A stretch of 19,905 nt of DNA from contig CAMNIH010000017.1 in the NCBI GenBank assembly GCA_946540365.1, forward strand, positions 1 through 19,905. The letters are read 5' to 3'. Positions within the stretch are counted from its first letter, which is position 1. Each line of letters opens with the position of its first letter. The notes beneath the pieces are model-generated. The model was given only the letters and a program-made list of their open reading frames with translations. It was not told the origin of the DNA and ran no database searches. This stretch comes from an uncultured Bacteroidales bacterium. Its GTDB lineage: Bacteria; Bacteroidota; Bacteroidia; Bacteroidales; P3. Positions 1 through 10,521 of the stretch are shown piece after piece. Position numbers and translations under genes: made by a program.

Positions 1-1112
1 TTGGCCAGCACGCCCAGGTCGCGCATCTTCAGGCACACGTCCCATGCCTCCTTGCCGTTGTGGGGCTTGATGATGATGGCATTCAACAGGCCCTTGCCGC
101 GCACCTTCTCGATCATCGGGCTCTTGAAGCTCGACATTTCCTCGCGGAAGATCTTGCCCAGACGCTCGGCGTTCTCCATCAGATGCTCGTCCTTGATGAC
201 CTGCAGGGCGGCGATAGAGACCTTGGCGGCGATGGGGTTGCCACCGAAAGTGGAGCCGTGCTCGCCGGGTTTGATGTTGAGCATGATGTCGTCGTCGGCC
301 AACACAGCACTGACGGGCATCACGCCGCCACCGAGGGCCTTGCCGAGGATCAGCAGGTCGGGGCGCACACCCTCGTGGTCGCAGGCCAGCATCTTGCCGG
401 TACGGGCGATGCCGCACTGCACCTCGTCGGCCATGAAGAGGACGTTATACTTCTTGCAGATATCGTAGCATTTCTTGAGGTAGCCTTCGTCCGGAACATA
501 GACACCGGCCTCGCCCTGGATGGGTTCGACGAGGAAACCAGCCACCTTCTTGCCGTGCTCAGCCAGACATTTCTCGAGTGCATCGGGATCATTGTAGGGG
601 ATGCGCAGGAAACCGGGCGTCATGGGGCCATAGTTGGCATAGCTCTCGGGATCGTTGCTCATGGTGATGATGGTGATGGTGCGACCGTGGAAGTTGCCCT
701 CGCAGCAGACAATCATCACCTCATCGTTCGGGATACCTTTCTTCACCACACCCCAGCGACGGGCCAGCTTCAGGGCCGTCTCGTCAGCCTCGGCACCGGT
801 GTTCATGGGAAGCACCTTGTCATAGCCGAAATACTCGGTAACATACTTCTCCCACTCGCCCAAGCAGTTGTTATAGAAAGCACGGCTGCTAAGAGTCAGT
901 TCGTGGGCCTGGTCGCACATGGCCTTGACAATCTTAGGGTGACAATGACCCTGATTCACAGCACTGTAAGCAGATAGGAAGTCATAGTACTTCTTACCCT
1001 CGCAGTCCCACACGAAAGCACCCTCGCCTTTGGCAAGCACCACGGGAAGCGGATGATAGTTATGAGCGCCATAACGGGCTTCCATTTCCATGAATTGTTC
1101 TGATTTTGTCAT
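1..1112 (-). CDS. rocD: Ornithine--oxo-acid aminotransferase, 3' end outside window
   Basis: This is a PLP-dependent class III aminotransferase that moves the delta-amino group of ornithine to 2-oxoglutarate, giving glutamate semialdehyde in arginine/ornithine and proline metabolism. Reading from ATG 1112-1110, I see 370 residues beginning [20 protein letters not shown]. Family motifs are present: [46 protein letters not shown], and the PLP-lysine motif [10 protein letters not shown] with the lysine at about residue 258. [11 protein letters not shown] follows it. The family is usually about 400 residues, so roughly 25-35 C-terminal residues lie beyond position 1. It is transcribed away from miaA and has its own promoter in the 90-bp gap. 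The specific ornithine assignment rests on motif similarity; an acetylornithine or GABA aminotransferase is less likely. Confidence 0.93.
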   Translation of the reverse strand, partial: MTKSEQFMEMEARYGAHNYHPLPVVLAKGEGAFVWDCEGKKYYDFLSAYSAVNQGHCHPKIVKAMCDQAHELTLSSRAFYNNCLGEWEKYVTEYFGYDKVLPMNTGAEADETALKLARRWGVVKKGIPNDEVMIVCCEGNFHGRTITIITMSNDPESYANYGPMTPGFLRIPYNDPDALEKCLAEHGKKVAGFLVEPIQGEAGVYVPDEGYLKKCYDICKKYNVLFMADEVQCGIARTGKMLACDHEGVRPDLLILGKALGGGVMPVSAVLADDDIMLNIKPGEHGSTFGGNPIAAKVSIAALQVIKDEHLMENAERLGKIFREEMSSFKSPMIEKVRGKGLLNAIIIKPHNGKEAWDVCLKMRDLGVLA

Positions 1113-1158
1113 AGTTATATGTTTTTAAGAATTAAATATCCCTTCTACATTGACGGTG

Positions 1159-1189
1159 CAAATTTACACATTTTTTGTAAATAGACAAA
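1159..1189 (-). promoter_or_regulatory. Bacteroidetes-type promoter for rocD
   Basis: On the minus strand a -33 element TTTG (1186-1189) is followed by a 19-base spacer and a -7 element TAAATTTG (1159-1166), matching TAnnTTTG exactly. It lies about 47 bases before the rocD ATG, in the gap after miaA, so rocD can be transcribed independently of the dnaG-miaA operon. Confidence 0.75.
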
Positions 1190-1202
1190 AAAGTTTCATC
1201 AT

Positions 1203-2078
1203 CTACTTGTATTTTCGCATCCATGTCATCTGCTTGCGGGCATAGTGCCATGTGTTGAGTTTGATGTCGGCGACGGCATCGGCGAGCGTGCGAGAGCCGT
1301 CAATGACAGGGAACAGTTCTCTGTAGCCCACCGTGTTGAGGGTGCTGAGATGACGATAAGGAAGGAGGGAACGGACCTCGTCGAGGAGACCATCAGCCAT
1401 CATCCGATCCACGCGACGGTCGATCCGGTCTCGAAGATCGACACGATCCATTTCCATCACCCGCACTTCGACACCCCACGGATCACCCTGTTCCGACTGT
1501 TCTTCCCTGTGCTCTGCCACGACACGGCTGTAGGGACGTCCGGTGGTCAGACACACTTCGAGGGCGCGTTGCAGGCGGGCAGGGTTTTGGCGGTCGACGC
1601 GAAGATAGTAGTCAGGATCAAGTTGCGCAAGGAGTTTCTGCTTTTCGTCAAGTGGCATCTGCTGCAAACGGGCTCGTAGTTCGGGAGCTGGATCAGGCAT
1701 GGGCGATACGGGATGCAGCAGGGCGTCAATATACAGGCCGCTGCCTCCGACTGCAACGACGGTGTCGTGGCGCCCGAAAAGAGTGTGCAGCATCGCGACA
1801 GCATCGCGGCGATAGTCATATATATTATATGGTTCGGTGACCGACCGGCAGGCTATGAAATGGTGGGGGGCGGCGGCAAGTTCGTCATCAGTGGGGCGGG
1901 CCACCCCGATACGCATCTCGCTGTAGAACTGGCGGGAGTCGCATGAGATGATTTCCGTGTGGTACTGTTGTGCCAGCCGGACCGCAAAGGCCGTCTTACC
2001 GACAGCGGTAGGGCCAGCCACAACAATCAATCTGAGCGGCCGCACACCATTTGCCGGTTCTGCCTTGGAGCCAACCAT
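1203..2078 (-). CDS. miaA: tRNA dimethylallyltransferase MiaA
   Basis: MiaA transfers a dimethylallyl group to N6 of A37 in tRNAs that read codons starting with U. The 291-residue product has the P-loop GPTAVGKT at about residues 22-29, ISCDSRQFYSEMRIG just after it (the substrate/catalytic aspartate region), VGGSGLYIDALL, and LQRALEVCLTTGRPYS; all are characteristic of the family, and the length is normal. I chose ATG 2078-2076 rather than the in-frame GTG one codon upstream because it forms a TGATG junction with the stop of aroA, which suggests translational coupling. It is the last gene of the dnaG-regulator-aroA-miaA operon. The stop is TAG at 1205-1203. Confidence 0.95.
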   Translation of the reverse strand: MVGSKAEPANGVRPLRLIVVAGPTAVGKTAFAVRLAQQYHTEIISCDSRQFYSEMRIGVARPTDDELAAAPHHFIACRSVTEPYNIYDYRRDAVAMLHTLFGRHDTVVAVGGSGLYIDALLHPVSPMPDPAPELRARLQQMPLDEKQKLLAQLDPDYYLRVDRQNPARLQRALEVCLTTGRPYSRVVAEHREEQSEQGDPWGVEVRVMEMDRVDLRDRIDRRVDRMMADGLLDEVRSLLPYRHLSTLNTVGYRELFPVIDGSRTLADAVADIKLNTWHYARKQMTWMRKYK

Positions 2079-3303
2079 CACTTCACGTTCAGCACCTTGT
2101 CAAATTCGTCCCAGAACTCAGGGAAAGACTTGCCCACCACATCGGGGTTCTCGATCTGGAGGTCGGGGAAAAGCAGGCGCAAGGGAGCAAAAGCCATGGC
2201 AATACGATGATCGCCATAGGTGCGCACCATCTCCTTGGGATTGAGCGTCGAAGGCAGGATATGCAGTTCCTCGTCGGTGGCATTGACGGTGACCCCCATG
2301 CGGTGCAGCTCGGTGGTGATAGCCTCACGACGGTCGCTCTCCTTCAGGGCGATATTGCTGACGCCCTTCAGAATGGTGCGCACACCGGCGGCGGCGGCGG
2401 CTACAGCAAAAGTCGGCACCAGGTCAGGGCAGTCGAGACAGTTGAACTGGGCGGTCTTGACCCGCTCGCCTCCCCCCTGGATGGTCACGCTGCGCCCCGT
2501 GGCACGATAAGGCGAACGGACTTCAGTGCTCATCACACCCAGCTGGCGGAAGAAACGGTCGGTGGCACTGTCACCCTGGCAAGAATCCAACTGCAGCCCC
2601 AGCAGACGAATACGCAATTCGGGCTTGAGGAGTGCCATGGTGTAGAAGTAGGATGCCGACGACCAATCGCGCTCGATGGTGATGGTTGCCGGTTTGGGGC
2701 GGCCCTCGTAGCGTTGGACATAATAAGTACGCCCGTTGGAGGAGCGTCGGACCTCGACACCGGCCTGGCGCAGAGCGTCGCACGTCATCTCGATATAGGG
2801 ACGCGACGTGGGGCGCTGCGTCATGGTGAGCGAGATGCCGTCAGGCATCTTGGGGGCCACCAACAGCAGGGCACTGACAAACTGACTGCTGAGCATCGGG
2901 TCGACGCTGACGGTGCGCTTGTTCGGCACGCCGCCCTGTATTTGGACCGGCAGGAACCCCTCCTGTTCGGTGCATTCGATACGTATACCCAACTGGCGAA
3001 GAGCCTCGATCAGGGGGGCCATGGGCCGTTGACACAGACGCTCGTCGCCGGTAAGAACATAATGGCCGGACGAGAATGCCAACAGCGGCATCATGAAACG
3101 CGCCACCGAGCCTGCATTGTCGCAATAGAAAACATTCGACGAATGGCTCTCCAGTTGCGACAACAATTGACGGAGCAACTTAGTGTCGTTCGATGTCGAG
3201 AGTTTCCCTATGCGGAAATGGCTCCCCATCAGGTGGTTGATCATCAACCAGCGGTTGCTCATGCTCTTCGACGCTGGCAGATTAATGCGGATGTCGTTGG
3301 TGT

Positions 3304-3307
<4 letters not shown>
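2078..3307 (-). CDS. aroA: 3-phosphoshikimate 1-carboxyvinyltransferase (EPSP synthase)
   Basis: EPSP synthase joins phosphoenolpyruvate to shikimate-3-phosphate in the pathway to chorismate and aromatic amino acids. The 409 residues carry the family landmarks in order: LPASKSMSNRW (phosphate-binding lysine near residue 14), DNAGSVARFMMPLL, GDERLCQRP, LSSQFVSALLL, DWSSASYF, DCPDLVPTFAVAAA, ALKESDRR, TYGDHRIAMAF and SFPEFWDEF. It is slightly shorter than the E. coli enzyme and several motifs carry Bacteroidetes-like substitutions. The ATG overlaps the TGA of the upstream regulator as ATGA, and its own TGA overlaps the miaA ATG, so the three genes are probably translated from one message. Confidence 0.95.
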
Positions 3308-4515
<1,208 letters not shown>

Positions 4516-4528
4516 AGGTTCTTCTGTT

Positions 4529-6556
4529 CTAATAGCTGTCGCAACGCGGCGCAATCACTATGTTGCGCGCCTGCTGTAGTTGCCGCATGACGGTGTTGTA
4601 TTGCTGTATTTGGAACAAGAGCTCGTTCTGTTCGTCAGCCGTGGCCGTACGCAACTGTTCGCGCAGCTCGGCCGTCATCTGGGCCAGGCGGCCACTCTTG
4701 AAAGCATAGATGCTCTCGGTGAGGTCCTGCAGCAGATTGTCCTCGATCTTGGGAATGAAAACACCCTTCGAGCGCCACGTGTCGCTGAGGGAATAGGTGT
4801 CCATCATCAGCGTGACGGCGAAGACACGCAATTGCTCGTCGCTCGAATTGAGGAAGCGCGAGGTATCGACCTGGTGAGTCATGTCCAGCATGAGGGCACA
4901 TTGTTCATAGACCCGTTGGCACAGGGGGTGGACCATCGTGAGGTTGTCACGCTGCAGCTCGGAGACGATGATCTCCGCCACCGTGTTTTCCGACACCTGC
5001 CGGTGCCCTTCGCTGTCGACAGCCTCCTGCAGCACCTTGTGGTTGCCGTAGTCGAGCAACAGCTTCACAAGATGGCGCTCAGCCTCCGGCAACGCATTTT
5101 TCCCCGTATTGGGGGTATTCCCAGCCATAGTCGGATGGCTTTCCGGCGCAGCGGCCGGCGTCTCTGCCGGTGCCGGCGCCCCCTCTTCGGGAGCCGCCTG
5201 TCGCTCTCCGGACTGTGCCCGCTGGGCCTCTTCGTAGGCCTTCTGACGGGCCGTGGCTGCCGCCTTGGCCACCGCGCTGCCCAGCACATCCTCGCTGACA
5301 TGCAGCAGGAATGCGCATTGACGGATGTACTCGGCCCGCTCGAGCATATCGCTCACCAACGCAATGGAATGGGCCGTATCGCTGATCAGTTCGGCACGCC
5401 GGATGGGGTCGTCCTTCACCCCGTCGAGCAGCACGCGGGTCTTGAACATGATGAAGTTGTCCTCATGCTGCGCCAGATAGTCCTGCAAGGCCGTCGAGCC
5501 GTACTTCTGAGCATAGCTGTCGGGATCCTCGCCATCGGGGAACAGCACCAGACGCACATGCATTCCCTCGGTGAAAAGGAGGTCGACCGCGCGGAGGGCC
5601 GCCTTGATGCCGGCCGAATCGCCGTCATAGAGCACCGTCACATTGTTCGTGTAGCGCTTGATCAGGCGTATCTGCTCGGTCGTGAGGCTGGTGCCGCACG
5701 ACGCAACGGTGTTCTCCACCCCCGACTGGTGCATTGACACAACATCGACATTGCCCTCGACCAGGTAGCACTTGCCCGCCTTGGCGATGGCCGCACGGGC
5801 CTGGTAGAGGCCGTAAAGTATACGGCTCTTGTTATAGATGTCCGAATCGGGCGAATTGACATACTTGGCCGCCTGCTTCTCCGAGCTGAGCACGCGACCG
5901 CTGAAACCCAGCACGCGGCCCGAGATGCTGTAGATCGGGAACATCACACGCCCACGGAAACGGTCGTAGCGCTTGCCGCTCTCCTCCTTGACGATGGTGA
6001 GTCCCGTCTTCTCCAGAACCGTCTCGCTGTAGCCGTTCTTAAGCGCATGATCGGTGAAGTTGGACCACTCGTCGAGGCAATAGCCAAGGCCGAAGCGCTT
6101 GATGATCTCGTCACTCATGCCCCGCTGGTGGAAGTAGCTGAGGCCTACGGCGCGCCCCATCTCGTCGTTGAAAAGCAGGTCGGCAAAAAACTTTTGGGCG
6201 AACTCGCTGACGTGGAACAGAGCGTCGCGCTCGTTCTGCCGCTGCTGCTGCTCGGGGGTCATCTCCTCCTCGTGGATCTCGATGTTGTACTTCCGCGCCA
6301 GATACTGCAGCGCCTCGGGGTAGGTGTAATGCTCGTGCTTCTTCAGGAAGGCCACCACATCGCCCGCCTCGCCGCAGCCGAAGCACTTGAAGATACCCTT
6401 CGACGGCGACACATAGAACGACGGCGTCTTCTCATTGTGGAACGGGCAACAACCAATGTGGTTGGCCCCCCGCTTCTTGAGAGACACGAAATCGCCTATC
6501 ACCTCCTCAATCCGGGCGGCGTCCATTATACGCTGTATGGTCTCCTGGTCTATCAT
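4529..6556 (-). CDS. dnaG: DNA primase DnaG
   Basis: DnaG makes the RNA primers for DNA replication and binds the replicative helicase through its C-terminal part. The 675-residue product from ATG 6556 starts MIDQETIQRIMDAARIEEVI. It has the CHC2 zinc finger (C37, H40, C58, C61), the catalytic-core segment RFRGRVMFPIYSISGRVLGF, and TOPRIM motifs YLVEGNVDVV and LYDGDSAGIKAAL. A low-complexity linker rich in Pro, Ala and Glu (encoded at about 5090-5220) precedes the C-terminal helicase-interaction region. The frame stays open upstream to 6772, but the extra peptide does not resemble primase and the promoter falls inside it. It is the first gene of the operon with the sigma54-type regulator, aroA and miaA. 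Confidence 0.96.
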   Translation of the reverse strand: MIDQETIQRIMDAARIEEVIGDFVSLKKRGANHIGCCPFHNEKTPSFYVSPSKGIFKCFGCGEAGDVVAFLKKHEHYTYPEALQYLARKYNIEIHEEEMTPEQQQRQNERDALFHVSEFAQKFFADLLFNDEMGRAVGLSYFHQRGMSDEIIKRFGLGYCLDEWSNFTDHALKNGYSETVLEKTGLTIVKEESGKRYDRFRGRVMFPIYSISGRVLGFSGRVLSSEKQAAKYVNSPDSDIYNKSRILYGLYQARAAIAKAGKCYLVEGNVDVVSMHQSGVENTVASCGTSLTTEQIRLIKRYTNNVTVLYDGDSAGIKAALRAVDLLFTEGMHVRLVLFPDGEDPDSYAQKYGSTALQDYLAQHEDNFIMFKTRVLLDGVKDDPIRRAELISDTAHSIALVSDMLERAEYIRQCAFLLHVSEDVLGSAVAKAAATARQKAYEEAQRAQSGERQAAPEEGAPAPAETPAAAPESHPTMAGNTPNTGKNALPEAERHLVKLLLDYGNHKVLQEAVDSEGHRQVSENTVAEIIVSELQRDNLTMVHPLCQRVYEQCALMLDMTHQVDTSRFLNSSDEQLRVFAVTLMMDTYSLSDTWRSKGVFIPKIEDNLLQDLTESIYAFKSGRLAQMTAELREQLRTATADEQNELLFQIQQYNTVMRQLQQARNIVIAPRCDSY

Positions 6557-6568
6557 CGAAACAAAATG

Positions 6569-6599
6569 CAAAAATACAACTTTTTTCCGACATGGCAAA
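6569..6599 (-). promoter_or_regulatory. Bacteroidetes-type promoter for the dnaG operon
   Basis: Minus-strand TTTG (6596-6599), a 19-base spacer (6577-6595) and TATTTTTG (6569-6576) match the -33/-7 consensus. The -7 element ends only 12 bases before the dnaG ATG, so the predicted transcript would have a very short leader. This placement also supports ATG 6556 as the real dnaG start. Confidence 0.75.
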
Positions 6600-6648
6600 A
6601 ATAAATTAAACAGGCACTGCCGATACACAAAAGATGATTTTATGCAGA

Positions 6649-6687
6649 GGGGATGCAGGGATGATCCAAAGGGGATGCATGGATGAT
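6649..6687. repeat. 22-bp-period direct repeat, two copies
   Basis: The 17-base stretches at 6649-6665 and 6671-6687 differ at one position (GGGGATGCAGGGATGAT and GGGGATGCATGGATGAT). They lie between the dnaG promoter and the terminator of the next gene, in non-coding sequence. Confidence 0.7.
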
Positions 6688-6717
6688 GCCTGTCTGGGGC
6701 CTGGGGTGGATACAAAG

Positions 6718-6752
6718 ACGAGGGCTGGCAGCTTTCCGCTGCCAGCCCTCGT
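6718..6752 (-). terminator. Stem-loop terminator of the T9SS cargo gene
   Basis: There is a perfect 15-bp stem (6718-6732 with 6738-6752) around a five-base loop, 24 bases after the stop codon of the 1065-residue gene on the minus strand. The sequence past the stem on that strand is CTTTG, only weakly T-rich, so termination may be imperfect. It also separates this transcript from the dnaG promoter. Confidence 0.7.
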
Positions 6753-6775
6753 TGGTTCAAACGCACTTGCACAGG

Positions 6776-9700
6776 TTATTTCACCACTTCGATTGCGCCG
6801 TTATGCTCGACATTGCCGTTGTAGCCCTTGGCCGAGAAACGGTAGAAGTAGGTGCCGGCGGGCATATCCTGGGGATCCCAGAAGTCCTCGTCGCGAGAAA
6901 TATTCTCTTTGTGATAGACGCGGGTGCCCCATTTATTGTAGATGTCAAGCTGGTTGATGGGATAGCCCATTCCCTGCACCAGGTTACCGATTACGAAGCG
7001 GTCGTTGACACCGTCTCCATTCGGACTGACGACATTGGGGAACTGCAAGAAGTCATTGACCACAAGGATTGTGTTTTCGGTGGTGTCACGGCAGTAGATA
7101 ATATTTCCCGAAGGGGCAAGGTTGTCTGTACGAGCGATCAGGCGCACCGCATAGTTGCCCGAGGGGTCACCGTCGGTGTACTGCGAGAAGTCGAAGGTCG
7201 GGGTCTCCTCGGTCAGCGTTTCCACCGACAGCGGATAGTCAAGATTGTACTGCACCTCCCAGAAATACTTGGTCCACGGCGTCTTGGGCTCAGTCAAATT
7301 GGTGAAAGTGGCCACGGGATTGAGCACCGAGGGATAGGTCGGTGTCCACGAGAAACCGGCATGGGGGGCATCGTAGACGGCTATGGCCTTGGGGCTGATG
7401 ATGGAGTCGATACATCCGTCGGCCGAGGTGGCATAGTACTTGAGGTCATACAGACCTGCATCGTACGTATGGGTCGGGCTGGCCAAAGTCGACGTAATAC
7501 CGTCGCCGAAGACCCAATAGTGCTCCACTGCATCAACACTTCGGTTGTCGAAAGTGAGGGTGAACGGCGCGCAGCCTTCGAAGGTGAAAGGTACAGGCAC
7601 AAAGTTGGGAAGCGGCTGACGACGGACATCGATCCGGATCGTGTCGCGCGCTTCGCAGGTAAGGCCCTGAACAGGACGGTTCATGGCTCGTACCACATAG
7701 TCGATCTCGCCCGTGGCACCCTCGGCGGTGGTGATGGTGTCGGTGTTCTGACCGAAGGGCGACCACACATAAGTGAAGTTCGGCTCGGTGGCAGTGTGAC
7801 GGTCGCTGGCGTCAAGCAGCATCCGGTCGACACCGCAGAGCGAAGTGTCGAGTCCGAGGTTGGGAATAGGAGTCCAATAGGTCGAGATATAGGTAGCGGT
7901 ATCCCACTCGCAGCCAAACTCGTCGTACACCTTGACAAGCACCCGGAAGTCACCTGCCGTGTCGGGCGAAGAGACATAGCTTATGGTGGGGCTGGCGGCG
8001 TTAATCTCCAGTCCACGATAATGACCAAGGTCATAGTCGTGATACTGCGGCGAAGGATCGGGCACCCACACCACGCTGTCGATACCGACCTGATATTTGC
8101 AGTCGTCAGGCATGACATTGCAGATGTCGAGACTCCAGTTGAAAATCCAGCCGTTATCAATACCGTATGTGTCATACACACGGATTTTCCATGTACCATT
8201 CAGAGGACAGCCAACCAACTCGGAGAATGTAGAGTATGGCAGGTAATAATCTGTCTTCTCCTCATGATTACTCGGCATTTTGAAGCCAGAATATCCACTG
8301 GCATTTGGCGGGACATCGCCTGCATGAATAAATCCGGTTGGAACGGGGGGGAATGGTTCTGCCTGAGCGGCAAACGTATATGCATTTTTTCCAATATAGA
8401 AATCTCCCGGCGGAACCACATTGCTGCTGGTCCATACGCCAGCTGCATTATCTCCTGTTACGAGAGTGTAATGGGTATCACGGCTAAAGCAATAGTCCAA
8501 TCCGATTCCATATGGATTCTGCGCAGAGTCGCATTTGGGGTCGTTATCCCAAGGAGACGAATCAAGCGGATAACCCAAATATATACCACCACCCGTCACT
8601 CCACAATCACCATCATGAGACACCTCCAACGGTGGCGTAGGGTTGCACTGGCTGGGCGTTCCAAACTTCAACAACGATTCTTGTCCCGTCGGACATACAA
8701 TAGTGATATATATATCACCCAGGAAAGAATGCTCCATATTAATGCATATAGAACAAATGTCCTTGGCTGACATCACAGTACGGCTGTTTGGGAACTCCGT
8801 AAATTCCACCGGTGCTTCAAAATATGAAGGAGTGGCACAGTTACATCCATCCGGTACAAATGTACGCACATCAAAGGTCTTGCTGATAGCCTCTTCCGAC
8901 TCAATTTTGCGAAGCGATAGGGTGGCACCATCACCGTAGCCCATGTTCACCATCAAGGAATCATTATTACAGAGATCACCAAGCGAGAAAATGGTCTTAA
9001 TTGGATTAAGAGCTGTGCGAACTTTGACTGAAGTGAGTACTGTATTCGAACATCCATAGGCATCAGTTATATCAAGACGGATATCATAACACCCTGTACG
9101 CTGATAATCGTTGTACTCAATCGATGTCATTCCAATACCAGCAATAGTATCACCACCATTAGCCATATCCCAACGGAAATAAGACGTTGCATCGCTCGGA
9201 GTATAATAGCCATAATTGTAAGTGTAGTCTCCATGCCCGTTGAAAATCACCCCGTCACCGATACACAGATGGGCACCATAGAATTGGTTTGTGTCAATTC
9301 CCAATATTCCAGATGTCGGATCATCTTCAACATTGTAGATGGTATCGTAAATAGTAACCAATCTAACGTACCCCGAATCATATACCTCGCCTCCGCGAGT
9401 ACGGTAAAACTTATTATCAATCACAGGAACGACAGTCTCGCATGGTACCGAACAATCGATCGACAATGAGAAGCCAGAATGGGTACCGCCTTGATGACAA
9501 GCCAAACGTGTACGGGCAGTGTCTGTCAATGGATCTGTCTTGAACCTAATGGTGATATGCCCAGTGTTATTCGACGGCGTCTCATAAATCACATCGCCCA
9601 CATGAACATTTCCCGTCGAATTATTAAATTTAGCTATAAGCGTTCCTGCTGTCGAGGGGCCATCATATACATATATTGTATCAAGACAATCGACATCCAT

Positions 9701-9973
9701 CGCCAGAACACGAAACGCCACTCTCGAAGGGGCAGGGCACCCACTCTTGATGGTCAATGTATAGTCCACACCGTGTTGATAGCCTCCCGCCGTTGGGGCT
9801 CCCGCCCCCTGCGAGTCATCATCATGTATCTCGATGGAACCTCCATCCAAGTCATAAATCGTACCATTGGTAGAGGCGTCCATTCGGACAACATGCTCTT
9901 GTGCTTGGGCACGAACCCTTCCTGGTATCAACACCAAAAAAGCCGCCAGTGCTATAAAGAAAACCTTTTTCAT
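6776..9973 (-). CDS. Large exported protein with CUB-like, PKD and T9SS type B sorting domains
   Basis: The 1065-residue protein is probably exported through the inner membrane by a signal peptide (residues 1 to about 22, MKKVFFIALAAFLVLIPG) and then across the outer membrane by the type IX secretion system. Visible parts: a CUB-like region at about 31-174 with YVYDGPSTAGTLIAKF; a beta-rich region at 230-320; a segment at about 393-618 resembling a proprotein-convertase P domain (SFLGDIYITIVCPTGQ and GTWKIRVYDTYGIDNGWIFNWSLDIC); a PKD domain at about 793-868 with HYWVFGDG; and a gliding-motility-associated C-terminal domain at about 975-1065 (FPNVVSPNGDGVND, QLDIYNKWGTRVY, PAGTYFYRF). No catalytic residues are evident, so an adhesive or structural surface role is inferred. 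DNA for the N-terminal two thirds is AT-richer than the rest. It follows the 149-residue gene by 34 bases. Confidence 0.88.
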   Translation of the reverse strand: MKKVFFIALAAFLVLIPGRVRAQAQEHVVRMDASTNGTIYDLDGGSIEIHDDDSQGAGAPTAGGYQHGVDYTLTIKSGCPAPSRVAFRVLAMDVDCLDTIYVYDGPSTAGTLIAKFNNSTGNVHVGDVIYETPSNNTGHITIRFKTDPLTDTARTRLACHQGGTHSGFSLSIDCSVPCETVVPVIDNKFYRTRGGEVYDSGYVRLVTIYDTIYNVEDDPTSGILGIDTNQFYGAHLCIGDGVIFNGHGDYTYNYGYYTPSDATSYFRWDMANGGDTIAGIGMTSIEYNDYQRTGCYDIRLDITDAYGCSNTVLTSVKVRTALNPIKTIFSLGDLCNNDSLMVNMGYGDGATLSLRKIESEEAISKTFDVRTFVPDGCNCATPSYFEAPVEFTEFPNSRTVMSAKDICSICINMEHSFLGDIYITIVCPTGQESLLKFGTPSQCNPTPPLEVSHDGDCGVTGGGIYLGYPLDSSPWDNDPKCDSAQNPYGIGLDYCFSRDTHYTLVTGDNAAGVWTSSNVVPPGDFYIGKNAYTFAAQAEPFPPVPTGFIHAGDVPPNASGYSGFKMPSNHEEKTDYYLPYSTFSELVGCPLNGTWKIRVYDTYGIDNGWIFNWSLDICNVMPDDCKYQVGIDSVVWVPDPSPQYHDYDLGHYRGLEINAASPTISYVSSPDTAGDFRVLVKVYDEFGCEWDTATYISTYWTPIPNLGLDTSLCGVDRMLLDASDRHTATEPNFTYVWSPFGQNTDTITTAEGATGEIDYVVRAMNRPVQGLTCEARDTIRIDVRRQPLPNFVPVPFTFEGCAPFTLTFDNRSVDAVEHYWVFGDGITSTLASPTHTYDAGLYDLKYYATSADGCIDSIISPKAIAVYDAPHAGFSWTPTYPSVLNPVATFTNLTEPKTPWTKYFWEVQYNLDYPLSVETLTEETPTFDFSQYTDGDPSGNYAVRLIARTDNLAPSGNIIYCRDTTENTILVVNDFLQFPNVVSPNGDGVNDRFVIGNLVQGMGYPINQLDIYNKWGTRVYHKENISRDEDFWDPQDMPAGTYFYRFSAKGYNGNVEHNGAIEVVK

Positions 9974-10007
9974 ATCGGACAGATATTTTTTCTATTCATT
10001 TCTATAC

Positions 10008-10457
10008 CTACCAGCCATACTGTCTGCGCAAGGCTGTTTCCGCTCGTTCACCAATCTCTTGAATTGAACGGACTATCAAATAAGGCTTCGCCGACGAAGG
10101 GGTTTGAAAACAGAGAACCTTATTCGTTTCATTAAACTGTACTTGCATCGAGTGGAACGAATAGCGATAGTAACTCAAATGTTCTAAATCAACAACATAA
10201 TCTGCCGGAAGGTGTTGCCCTGTAAAAACGTCTACCACCTCACTGATCTGATGGAGATATGCACCCGCCGGGATAGTGTCCGACTCATAAAACGCCTCTT
10301 TTGAGAAATGACAACGGTAATCAAGTTTCATCCTTGGATAGGATTCCATACGAGAAGTGTCGTTCCCAAAGAATGGCAAAACAATTTCTTCACAATTCTG
10401 GGCGAAAACTTCTGCTATCCCAGCCATAAACAACAAGCAAAACAGTATCTTTTTCAT
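10008..10457 (-). CDS. Small exported protein of unknown function
   Basis: I do not recognise this 149-residue protein. It starts MKKILFCLLFMAGIAEVFAQ, a typical signal peptide with a likely cut after the AQ, leaving about 130 residues in the periplasm or outside the cell. No lipobox is evident. The mature part has two cysteines early on, aromatic-rich strands (LSYYRYSFHSMQVQF) and a basic C-terminus (ETALRRQYGW). It lies 34 bases upstream of the T9SS cargo gene on the same strand and shares its AT-rich composition, so the two were probably acquired and are transcribed together. I see no consensus promoter in the 64 bases between rnfE and this gene. Confidence 0.75.
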   Translation of the reverse strand: MKKILFCLLFMAGIAEVFAQNCEEIVLPFFGNDTSRMESYPRMKLDYRCHFSKEAFYESDTIPAGAYLHQISEVVDVFTGQHLPADYVVDLEHLSYYRYSFHSMQVQFNETNKVLCFQTPSSAKPYLIVRSIQEIGERAETALRRQYGW

Positions 10458-10521
10458 ATTTGTTTTATTTCTGCCCTATAGACGTTTTACCGCGTCATTT
10501 TGGGTCAAGAGCGTATTATTT

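Noticed and set aside
60..977. Long plus-strand open frame opposite rocD
   Set aside because: It is the antisense shadow of the aminotransferase, which has all its catalytic motifs on the minus strand.
6557..6772. N-terminal extension of dnaG
   Set aside because: The frame is open but the peptide does not resemble primase, and a consensus promoter lies inside it.
6683..8770. 695-residue plus-strand open frame opposite the T9SS gene
   Set aside because: Antisense shadow; no recognisable domain, while the minus strand encodes a clear signal peptide and sorting domain.
10480..10500. Terminator after rnfE
   Set aside because: Only a 4-bp GACG/CGTC stem without a T tract is visible; too weak to call.
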